Shown: piece by piece, positions 24,651-31,893 of the stretch | How the letters are laid out: the number at the start of each line of letters is the position of its first letter | How positions within the stretch are numbered: position 1 is the first letter of the stretch | Origin: an uncultured Clostridia bacterium | GTDB taxonomy: Bacteria > Bacillota > Clostridia > Christensenellales > CAG-917 | Assembly: GCA_934277615.1 (NCBI GenBank) | Contig: CAKQUV010000005.1 | Location: 37,140-101,139 of the forward strand | DNA: 64,000 nucleotides | Reading direction: 5' to 3' | Made by a program: the position numbers and the translations under genes | Notes under the pieces: generated by a model | Told to the model about the DNA's origin: nothing | Seen by the model: only the letters and a program-made list of their open reading frames with translations | The model's database searches: none

Positions 24651-25205
24651 TAGCAACGGGTTCGAATGTGCGCTTTGCGCACTGCAACTTCGTTGCTCCT
24701 CTGACCGAGGTCAGACTGCACGCGATTGACCTTCGGTAGCAATCGCTGATGGGCGAATCCCTTATGCTACGCCAATAAAGCACAAGTCGTTTCAACGTCT
24801 TGTGCTTTATTTTTTTGTTATAAGGGATTCGAACGGGCGGAATAGCAAACAATCCGGTGGATTGTATGCCCGCCCCGGCGTGATAATGTGCAAAAAACAG
24901 CAAAGCACTTGTATTTGTGCTGTTTTTGCGAAATTGCAAATTGAATAATTTGCATAGCGCAAACCTTTCAACAGTTGTGCGATAAAATATGTGTTTCTGT
25001 GTCGTCCGTGGATTGCGCATAGGTTAAGCGGAGCGAATCCCGTCCTTGTTTTCGATGTTTGCTTATCTCGCCCCCTGACCGAGGTCAGGCTGCACGCGAT
25101 TGACCTTCGGTAACAATCGCTGATGAGCGAATCCCTTATGCTACGCCACAAAAGCCCAACTCAAACGAGTTGGGTTTTGTTTTTCGGCGTAGCATAAGGG
25201 ATTTG
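24651..25205 (+). repeat. tRNA-Arg 3'-end duplications with palindrome arrays
   Basis: No gene in this stretch. The 3' end of tRNA-Arg (cgaatcccttatgctacgcca) recurs at 24754-24774 and 25128-25148, each followed by its own terminator (24775-24816 and 25149-25185). Inverted pieces lie at 24820-24831 and 25186-25203. Between them are short perfect palindromes (tgcgc-ttt-gcgca, gcaac-ttc-gttgc, ctgacc-gaggtcag). A 74-bp block (24701-24774) is repeated almost exactly at 25075-25148. Confidence 0.85.
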
Positions 25206-25273
25206 TAAATTTTGGACAAAAAATACGGACTTGAAGTCCGTATTTGATATATAACTTTAATTATCTCACGCTT

Positions 25274-25867
25274 TTACATATTCTCGGTTTCTTCCAAGAT
25301 GCCGTTGATGCCGCGGAAGGTGAGGGTGCTGACGGTTTTGGAGAAATCTTCGATGGATTGAGATCTGTCGGAATTGAACCAGTTTTGATACACTTTCATC
25401 ATCCCCGATACCACGAAATCAAGCACGATGTCGAGCATATCGGGCGTGAGGCGAGTCTGCTTTGATATGATTTCTTTGGCTTTGGTTTTGAGTGCGCCGA
25501 CGAGCTTTACGACGAGGCTGGAGTTGTTTTCCATTCTCATCAGGTGCCCGTAAAAGTCGATGTCCTGATTGATTATGTCCGTCAGTTCGTTGAAAAGTCT
25601 GTTTGGGTTGTGCAAAGCCTCGGTGATATTGACGTCCATGAGCGCTTGTTCGAAAGAGTAGAGAATTTTGTTTTCGATTTCCTCAATCAGCTCGTATATG
25701 CCTGCATAGTAGTTGTAGAACGTCTTGCGATTGATGTCCGCTTTGTCGGCGATATCTTTGATTGTGATGGTGTTGACGTCCTTTTCGAGCAACAATTGTG
25801 CAAATGCGCTATAAATTGCCTTCTTGGTTTTGACGACGCGGCGGTCGATTTTCTTATCTTCGCTCAT
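25274..25867 (-). CDS. TetR-family transcriptional regulator
   Basis: A 197-residue regulator. The N-terminal helix-turn-helix (TKKAIYSAFAQLLLEKDVNTITIKDIADKADINRKTFYNYYAGIYELIEEI) is typical of TetR; the remaining helical domain would bind an unknown ligand. AGGAGAATAAAATG gives a good start. It is divergent from a glycosyltransferase gene, and a perfect palindrome overlies its promoter, so it probably represses itself and perhaps that neighbour. Confidence 0.9.
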   Translation of the reverse strand: MSEDKKIDRRVVKTKKAIYSAFAQLLLEKDVNTITIKDIADKADINRKTFYNYYAGIYELIEEIENKILYSFEQALMDVNITEALHNPNRLFNELTDIINQDIDFYGHLMRMENNSSLVVKLVGALKTKAKEIISKQTRLTPDMLDIVLDFVVSGMMKVYQNWFNSDRSQSIEDFSKTVSTLTFRGINGILEETENM

Positions 25868-25973
25868 TTTATTCTCCTATTTTGCGACGTTTTGGGAAAT
25901 AATACACACAACGGAGATTTCGTGATGTTTAGGCATCGGTTTTTAAAATATAAGTCCGTTACGTTATTCTTCT

Positions 25974-25993
25974 TATGTATTATAATATACATA
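25974..25993. promoter_or_regulatory. Palindromic operator TATGTAT-N6-ATACATA
   Basis: A perfect 7-6-7 inverted repeat lying on the -10 region of the tetR promoter. The likely site for the TetR-type protein. Confidence 0.6.
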
Positions 25994-26008
25994 CGTGGCA
26001 TAAGTCAA
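25979..26008 (-). promoter_or_regulatory. Promoter of the tetR-type gene
   Basis: Minus strand TTGACT (26008-26003), 18 bp, TATAAT (25984-25979). Confidence 0.55.
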
Positions 26009-26057
26009 GATTATTGCCTAAAATTTGTCAAATACATAGCAAAAGAGAGGATATTAA

Positions 26058-27341
26058 ATGAAAGTAGCAATCGTAATCGATATTTTTCACGACAAAGGCA
26101 ACGGAACGTCGATGTCCGCAAGGCATTTGGTAGAAAATCTTATTGAGAGAGGTATAGAAGTCAAGGTGCTTTGCACCAACAAAGGGCAGGACGGCGAAAC
26201 GTTGGAAGGGGTGGAATTCGTAACTTTCCCCGTGCAACAAGTGCCTGTGTATCAAAAGGTTATAGACCAACAGCACGCATGGCTCGCGTCGCCCAACGAC
26301 GATAGAATACGCCTTGCGCTTCAGGATGTGGACCTCGTGCATATATACATGCCTTTCTTTTTGGGCACGCACTGCGCACGCATTGCTCATGAATTGGGCA
26401 AGCCTGTGCTCGGATGCTATCACGTGTCGGCGGAAAACATCACTTTCAACGCCAAAATGAAGTACGTTCCCGGGGCAACGCCTGCCGCTTACGAGTTTTT
26501 GAAACTAATACACTACAAGCCCGAGTGGATAAGAAACATCCATTGTCCGTCGCGTTGCATCGCGTCAACGCTGATGGGGCATATGTACACGCAAAATCTG
26601 CATATCGTGTCCAACGGCTACGACGAACATTTTGCGCCGATTGAGAATATCCGAATACCCGAGGGGTGCGATGACAAGATAATAATTACAAGCGTCGGTC
26701 GTCTTACGGAAGAAAAACGCCAGGATTTGATTATCAGAGCGGTGGCGAAGAGCAAATATAAACACCGCATCGTGCTTATGCTCGCAGGCAAAGGGCCCAA
26801 GGAGGAGGAATACAAGGCGCTTGCGCAAAAACTCGGCGTTGATATGCGCATAGTATTCTTGTCGCAAAGCGAACTTGTCAATTTGCTCAACGCGTCATAT
26901 TTGTTTGTACAGGCAAGCGACGTTGAAACCGAGTCCATATCTTGCCTTGAGGCGATTGCGTGCGGAACGGTGCCCGTTATCAGCAATGCGAGAATGTGCG
27001 CCACAAAGCAGTTTGCGCTCACCGAACAATCAAAGTTCAGAAAGGGTAGCGCAGGCAGCCTTGCAACAATGATGGATTATTGGATTGCCAATCCCAAAGT
27101 ACATGACGAAATGAAACCCAAATATGCCGAATTTGCAAAGCGTTTCAGCCTCGACAAGAGCATAGAGTATATGTTGCAACTTTACGACTTTATACTTCAC
27201 GACGACAGGACAAAATACGTTGTGAAGGACTACAACAATCCTATGGAATTTACGCTGGATAGGGATGAACTCGGATTGATTTCGGCAAAGCGTCATCAGT
27301 TTGCCAAACTCGATAAACAAAGAAGGCTTATGGCAAAATAA
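26058..27341 (+). CDS. Family 4 glycosyltransferase (GT-B)
   Basis: A 427-residue cytoplasmic or membrane-associated glycosyltransferase. MKVAIVIDIFHDKGNGTSMSARHLVENL is a GT4 N-terminal glycine-rich loop; SVGRLTEEKRQDLIIRAV starts the second Rossmann domain; DVETESISCLEAIACGTVPVIS holds the EX7E-like donor-site motif. The closest group by eye is the monoglucosyl-diacylglycerol synthase type, which would make glycolipids for the cell envelope. It has no membrane segment. AGAGAGG precedes the start. It is divergent from the TetR gene and alone on its transcript. Confidence 0.85.
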   Translation: MKVAIVIDIFHDKGNGTSMSARHLVENLIERGIEVKVLCTNKGQDGETLEGVEFVTFPVQQVPVYQKVIDQQHAWLASPNDDRIRLALQDVDLVHIYMPFFLGTHCARIAHELGKPVLGCYHVSAENITFNAKMKYVPGATPAAYEFLKLIHYKPEWIRNIHCPSRCIASTLMGHMYTQNLHIVSNGYDEHFAPIENIRIPEGCDDKIIITSVGRLTEEKRQDLIIRAVAKSKYKHRIVLMLAGKGPKEEEYKALAQKLGVDMRIVFLSQSELVNLLNASYLFVQASDVETESISCLEAIACGTVPVISNARMCATKQFALTEQSKFRKGSAGSLATMMDYWIANPKVHDEMKPKYAEFAKRFSLDKSIEYMLQLYDFILHDDRTKYVVKDYNNPMEFTLDRDELGLISAKRHQFAKLDKQRRLMAK

Positions 27342-27370
27342 GGCGTTTATCCAAGCAAAAGCAAGATATA

Positions 27371-27408
27371 AAGAAAGGAATTTGCAAAATTGCGCAAATT
27401 CCTTTCTT
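27371..27408. terminator. Hairpin between convergent genes
   Basis: aagaaaggaatttgc (27371-27385) pairs perfectly with gcaaattcctttctt (27394-27408), loop 8. The T-run is poor, so termination strength is uncertain. Confidence 0.55.
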
Positions 27409-27448
27409 CGTTTATACACATGTGTTTTTAGCGGTTTTTATTCTCTAA

Positions 27449-29647
27449 TCAGGCAAATCTGAAATTGAGGAATGAGTGCATTGCAACGGCAACGTACGGC
27501 GTCGGATTGTAGTCTTTTTTGCTTGAAAGCGTGCCTCTGCCAGTGATATTTCCGAACATCTCGCCCCAGCCGTATTGATAGTTGAGATACTCTTGGAAGT
27601 CGTTGTAATGGTTGTAGGTGTAGAACACATAACGTTCGTTGATATCTTCAAACTTGGTGCCGCCGTCGCTTTGCGCGTACACGATTCTTGCAGCGCCGCG
27701 TGTTATTGTTGTGCCATCATTGTAAATTTTACTTGGATGATTTTTTGTATCGCAATCCGTGCCTGTCGTACCGATATCGATTTCCTTATATTTGTACGTG
27801 CCGCCGCAACCGCTTATGTTGGGAAGTACGGGTTCGTACGGGTAATCGTATGTGCTACCGCTGAAATTATTGTGATTAACTCTGAAAAACTTGCCCCAAC
27901 CGCTGTTCTTCGGAGAGGGATAACTCTTACTGTTGGCATAATAGTTGGCAGGCACGTCGCCGAACGCCATGACATATGCCGCGACTTCTTCGAGAGTTAT
28001 ATATGCGCCGCCTTTGTAAACGAGGTTGACGACGTATCCGTCCGCGTCGAACACTATATAGGTGTTGCCGCTGTCGAGGAAAAGCACCGTGCTGTTGCGA
28101 TAGAATACCGTCTTGCCGTTTTGGACGTAATAGGGACGGTTTTCGGCAATGGTCGGCGCTTGGTCGGGAGTGGTTATATCGCCCGACATAAGGTTGTGGT
28201 CAGTGCGGTATTGTGCGTCTTTATAGGATGTTGCTTTGGTGTAATTGCTTCCGTGGAAGGTCGAGGACGATACGCTCGTATACGGATCGGACGATACCGT
28301 ATTGGGATTGACTTCCACAACGTTGGAAAGCACGCTTCCGATGCGCCCGACGATTTTGGCAGGGGCTTCGTTAAGTACGTGTACGGAGTTAGATTCAATT
28401 TTAACGTTGCTTTCGCCCTCGATTACAAGATATTCGATATCCGTTGCCGAGGCGGTGGGGTATACGGAGAATGAAAGCGTGGCATATCCGCCTTTTGCGA
28501 CGCTTGTCGCGGATAGCGTGAGCGTTATGCGGTCAGGCGTTTTTCCTGCGGCTACTATATGAATGGTGATAGGCTCGCTTGTCGTACCGCCCACTTTTGC
28601 CACAACTTGAACGTCGCCTTGCGCCGTGGCATAAAACTTATTGCCGGATATATAGGCGCAGTTTGTCGAGCCGACAATCTCGTATTTGACGAGGTTTGCC
28701 ATGGTTGACGGAACTACCGTTGCCGAAAGGGTGATATTGTTGCCTTGGGTTACGTAGTACTTTTCGGCAGAAAGCGTAACGCTGTCCGCAACGACGCTCG
28801 AGCCTTCGATTGTAACGGTAACTATATTGCTTCTATATGCGCCGATTTTCGCGCCGATTTGCACTGTGCCTTCGCCGATTGCGGATATTACGTTGCCGGA
28901 TATTGTTATGTTGTTTGACAAAGATTCATAGTCTGTATTGTTTTCAACGTAGTATTCGACAAGATTTGCGTATTTGGACGGCACTACCGTTGAGCTAAGC
29001 ATTGCGGTTTCGCCGATTTTGAGCTGCTTTTTGTCTATGGAAAGAGTGATTGACTCTATAATAATGCGATTGTCAATAACGGTTATCGTTATGCTTTTGC
29101 TCACGTCGTCGTTGACGGAGGCGTATATCATGGCTGTGCCTTCCGCAAGGGCGGTGAGGGTGCCGTTCGATATAGATACGACGTTTGCGCCGCTTTGAAC
29201 GTGGTATTGAACAAGGTCGCTATACTTGGACGGCGTTACGGTTGCGCTCAAAGTCGCGGTTTCGCCGACGAGAAGATTTGTTTTGGAACAAGACAGCTCC
29301 ACCGTCAATGCTTCTTTGTTTTCGGTAACCGTAACAACCGTTGCGGCGAATTTTGCGCCTATGGACACTGATACGATTGCCACGCCCACGCGTTTTGCGC
29401 GCAAAAGTCCGTTGGAGTTGACGTCAACGATGCTCGTATCGCTGCTTTCCCATTTATGAGTGCCCGTCATTCCTTTGACAATGGCGGTTAGTTGAATTGT
29501 TTCGTCGACTTTGAGCGACAAAGTGTCGCCGCAACTTATGGAAATCGACGGAGCGTCGTTGCCTTTGTCGGATTGTGAAAAAAGCCCGCATCCGCAAAGC
29601 GTGCAACAAAGTATAACAAAGATGAGAGCAATTGCAACTTTTTTCAT
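27449..29647 (-). CDS. Surface lipoprotein with five Ig-like repeats and a barnase-like RNase domain
   Basis: A 732-residue protein. Signal peptide with lipobox LCGC (Cys20), then five Big_2-type Ig repeats (about 30-450), each with an LxxGETATLSATVxPS-like block. The C-terminal domain (about 455-732) resembles barnase: EEVAAYVMAFGDVPANYY for the VAxYLxxxxxLPxNY opening, then YKEIDIG (Glu622), TRGAAR (Arg650, Arg654) and YNHYNDF (His680), matching barnase Glu73, Arg83, Arg87 and His102 in order. The Arg-x3-Arg spacing is identical. It would display an RNase outside the cell on a repeat stalk. No barstar-like gene is nearby. The RNase call is a motif comparison only. Confidence 0.72.
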   Translation of the reverse strand: MKKVAIALIFVILCCTLCGCGLFSQSDKGNDAPSISISCGDTLSLKVDETIQLTAIVKGMTGTHKWESSDTSIVDVNSNGLLRAKRVGVAIVSVSIGAKFAATVVTVTENKEALTVELSCSKTNLLVGETATLSATVTPSKYSDLVQYHVQSGANVVSISNGTLTALAEGTAMIYASVNDDVSKSITITVIDNRIIIESITLSIDKKQLKIGETAMLSSTVVPSKYANLVEYYVENNTDYESLSNNITISGNVISAIGEGTVQIGAKIGAYRSNIVTVTIEGSSVVADSVTLSAEKYYVTQGNNITLSATVVPSTMANLVKYEIVGSTNCAYISGNKFYATAQGDVQVVAKVGGTTSEPITIHIVAAGKTPDRITLTLSATSVAKGGYATLSFSVYPTASATDIEYLVIEGESNVKIESNSVHVLNEAPAKIVGRIGSVLSNVVEVNPNTVSSDPYTSVSSSTFHGSNYTKATSYKDAQYRTDHNLMSGDITTPDQAPTIAENRPYYVQNGKTVFYRNSTVLFLDSGNTYIVFDADGYVVNLVYKGGAYITLEEVAAYVMAFGDVPANYYANSKSYPSPKNSGWGKFFRVNHNNFSGSTYDYPYEPVLPNISGCGGTYKYKEIDIGTTGTDCDTKNHPSKIYNDGTTITRGAARIVYAQSDGGTKFEDINERYVFYTYNHYNDFQEYLNYQYGWGEMFGNITGRGTLSSKKDYNPTPYVAVAMHSFLNFRFA

Positions 29648-29697
29648 AGACTCTTATTTATATACAGAATTTATTATTTATTTGTTTCCAATAAAAA

Positions 29698-29726
29698 AGT
29701 ATATCACGGATCGTTTGCAATTTCAA
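29698..29726 (-). promoter_or_regulatory. Promoter of the Ig-repeat lipoprotein
   Basis: Minus strand TTGAAA (29726-29721), 17 bp, TATACT (29703-29698), about 45 bases before the ATG. Confidence 0.55.
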
Positions 29727-29761
29727 GTTGAAAATTATGGGCGCAAAACGCTTAAAATAGC

Positions 29762-29796
29762 AAAAAAATCGCAGTTTTTTATGTCAAAACTGCGAT
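29762..29796 (-). terminator. Terminator of mntP
   Basis: Minus-strand stem atcgcagtttt/aaaactgcgat followed by seven T. Confidence 0.85.
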
Positions 29797-29885
29797 AAAC
29801 GGGGGGATATTTTTGCTTTGTATATTGTTTTTGCTTATTTGCGGCGCGTACGGATACTTTGAGCTGATTTTGCTTTTAGCAAAGT

Positions 29886-30452
29886 TTAGGCCACCAAACC
29901 GAGGTGTTCGAGCAAAATCTTGACGCCGAGCATAACCAAAATCGTGCCTCCGGCGACTTCTGCGCTCGATTTGAATTTAAGCCCGAAAACGTTGCCTATT
30001 CGCACTCCCACAAAGGAAAGCACGAAAGTGGTGCAGCCGATAAGCGAAACGGCAACGTAAATGTTGACGTCGGGAAGAAGTCCGAACGTTATTCCCACGG
30101 CAAGCGCGTCAATGCTCGTCGCAACGGCAAGAGTGAGCATGGTAGGGAATGAAAAATCTGCGTTTTCCTCGTTTTCTTCCTTTGAAAAGCCCTCTTTGAG
30201 CATTTTTGTACCCAAAAATACGAGCAAAACAAAGGCAATCCAGTGGTCGACAGAGGTTATGTATTGCTCGAAAGTCGCGCCGAGAAAATAGCCGATAAGA
30301 GGCATCAACGCCTGAAATCCGCCAAACCACAAGCCGACTATCACGAGATGTTTTGTTTTCAGTTCTCTCGTGGAAAGCCCTTTGCATACGGACACCGCAA
30401 AAGCGTCCATGGACAAGCCGATTGCAATCAAAATCAGTTCAAAATCACTCAT
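29886..30452 (-). CDS. mntP: Manganese efflux pump MntP
   Basis: A 188-residue, six-helix exporter formed of two repeated halves, each with a family Asp: [14 protein letters not shown] (Asp16) and [14 protein letters not shown] (Asp115). It expels Mn2+ when levels are high. The gene is preceded by a yybP-ykoY riboswitch with an overlapping terminator and a consensus promoter, so expression should rise when manganese binds the RNA. Length is typical of MntP. Confidence 0.95.
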   Translation of the reverse strand: MSDFELILIAIGLSMDAFAVSVCKGLSTRELKTKHLVIVGLWFGGFQALMPLIGYFLGATFEQYITSVDHWIAFVLLVFLGTKMLKEGFSKEENEENADFSFPTMLTLAVATSIDALAVGITFGLLPDVNIYVAVSLIGCTTFVLSFVGVRIGNVFGLKFKSSAEVAGGTILVMLGVKILLEHLGLVA

Positions 30453-30490
30453 TTTTCTCTCTCACTATATGATTTTTTATGATTTTTGCG

Positions 30491-30522
30491 AAAAAAAATC
30501 AAGTACGCAAAAATCGCACTTG
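30491..30522 (-). terminator. Riboswitch expression-platform terminator
   Basis: Minus-strand CAAGTGCG (30522-30515) pairs with CGTACTTG (30507-30500), then eight T. The first arm overlaps the 3' strand of the aptamer P1 (30519-30524), so the two folds exclude each other. Confidence 0.85.
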
Positions 30523-30602
30523 AGTCTCGACGTTTAAGGCAAGCAGACCGATAGGTCAGTATGTTGACTTGCATCTTCAGGGAAGATATCTACTCCCTCA
30601 AA
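30519..30602 (-). promoter_or_regulatory. yybP-ykoY manganese riboswitch
   Basis: The minus strand shows the hallmark GTCAACATACTG together with GGGAGTAG at the start of the aptamer, with P1 strands TTGAGG and CTCAAG. This is the Mn2+-sensing yybP-ykoY class. Binding should stabilise P1 and prevent the downstream terminator, turning mntP on. Confidence 0.9.
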
Positions 30603-30609
30603 CGAGTGC

Positions 30610-30638
30610 AATATACCATATAATCCGCGCCTTGTCAA
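30610..30638 (-). promoter_or_regulatory. Promoter of the riboswitch-mntP transcript
   Basis: Minus strand TTGACA (30638-30633), 17 bp, TATATT (30615-30610). Confidence 0.85.
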
Positions 30639-30719
30639 CCTTGCGAGCGATTTTGCGAGGAATATAAAAACAAGCCCCTTGCCGGAACTTGTTTTTGAGT
30701 GTTTTTTATTGATAAAAAT

Positions 30720-31319
30720 TTAGATTTGCGCCACCGCAAAGCGGTCTTTTCTCGGTGCTTTGAGAGTGAGTTCTTTGGTTGTCAACTTGTAGATAGTCGC
30801 AACGGGGAGTGCACACACGAACGTTGCAAGACAACCGCCGAGTTCAAACGGGATATCGGAAAGGAAGTATGCGCCGAAAGGCACTTTCCAGATAAGCACG
30901 GTCGCGACTACGGACACCCAGAAGTAAAGCAGTTCACCGAGCGACGCGATTGCCGCGTACGAGAATATGCTCATATCCTTATGCTTGAAGTTGAGGACTT
31001 TGTAGCAAAGCATAGGCATGGAGTATCCGATCATCACTTCAAACAGCCAATATTGCACTCTCGGCAAGTCTTGTGGGAACCACGCTATGCAGCTGAGCTC
31101 GAATATAATAGAGTATGCGACGATGAGGACGGCGTTTTTTGCCGGCGTCATGCTTGCCGCGCATATAACGAGAATGGGGAATACCACGTTTGCAAACGGT
31201 ATTTCCAACACGAACTGATCATAGCACATAAGCGCAAGCAGCGCAAACATTGCCACCCAGCCTTTCAAGCCTTTTGTCTGAGCGTAACGCTCGGCTTTTT
31301 TCAAAGACAAACTTTCCAT
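30720..31319 (-). CDS. ECF transporter S-component-like membrane protein
   Basis: A 199-residue protein with about six hydrophobic helices. The ending WKVPFGAYFLSDIPFELGGCLATFVCALPV resembles the last loop and helix of ECF-type vitamin-binding S components (G/DxPFxL with a small-residue helix). S components bind a vitamin or metal and dock on a shared EcfAA'T module, which is not in this window. It is last in a three-gene run after two lipoproteins (11-base gap). The substrate is not evident; cobalamin is considered under findings. Confidence 0.6.
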   Translation of the reverse strand: MESLSLKKAERYAQTKGLKGWVAMFALLALMCYDQFVLEIPFANVVFPILVICAASMTPAKNAVLIVAYSIIFELSCIAWFPQDLPRVQYWLFEVMIGYSMPMLCYKVLNFKHKDMSIFSYAAIASLGELLYFWVSVVATVLIWKVPFGAYFLSDIPFELGGCLATFVCALPVATIYKLTTKELTLKAPRKDRFAVAQI

Positions 31320-31329
31320 AAGTGCTCCG

Positions 31330-31887
31330 TCAATAGTTTATCCATCCGTCTAATACTAACACCAAAACCTTCAAATCGTCAACCGTTCCGGCAATTTCGT
31401 CTTTTCCGTACAAAGTTTGGAAGTTGGCGCACATTGCGTATTCGCCGTCCGCTGCGATATACACTCTTTCAAGGTTGTAAGTAGTGCCGTCGAGCAGCGT
31501 GCAGTCGTGGAACATTTGGTACCTGTGCTGCGATACTCTGAAGGTAATGTCATCCTCGCGATCGGCAAAGAACTCCACGACAGACTCGTAAACCGTGTTT
31601 CCATAGTAGGGGATTTGCCACGAAAATATCAATTCACCGTCAATGGACGAGTGGGGGAAGTTATCTCCGTCCGAAACTTCCGTGGTTGAACCCGGTTGCC
31701 TCAATTCAAGCGTGAAATAAAGAGGCTCGTCGTCTATAACGACGTAATCAGGGTTGTCCGTGGTCTTGTCGTCGCCCCAAATTTCCTTTGGATTGCCGTC
31801 CTTGTCGCAAGCGCAAAGCACGATAGCGACAAGCACGAGCAATACTGCCAAAAGCGATATTAAATAGCGTTTTTTTACGTTTTTCAT
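31330..31887 (-). CDS. Small lipoprotein, possible DUF4430-like domain
   Basis: A 185-residue protein with a signal peptide and lipobox VLCAC. The mature part is predicted beta-rich; GNTVYESVVEFF and YIAADGEYAMCA are weakly reminiscent of DUF4430, the small beta domain also found at the C-terminus of vertebrate cobalamin carriers. That resemblance is from memory and tentative. It lies 6 bases after the large InlB-repeat lipoprotein and 10 bases before the ECF-S-like gene, so the three form one unit. Otherwise unidentified. Confidence 0.55.
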   Translation of the reverse strand: MKNVKKRYLISLLAVLLVLVAIVLCACDKDGNPKEIWGDDKTTDNPDYVVIDDEPLYFTLELRQPGSTTEVSDGDNFPHSSIDGELIFSWQIPYYGNTVYESVVEFFADREDDITFRVSQHRYQMFHDCTLLDGTTYNLERVYIAADGEYAMCANFQTLYGKDEIAGTVDDLKVLVLVLDGWINY

Positions 31888-31893
31888 ATTTTA

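Noticed and set aside
27342..27448. A barstar-type immunity gene next to the RNase-like protein.
   Set aside because: No frame of 80-100 codons with barstar-like features exists in the flanks; only a hairpin lies between the genes.
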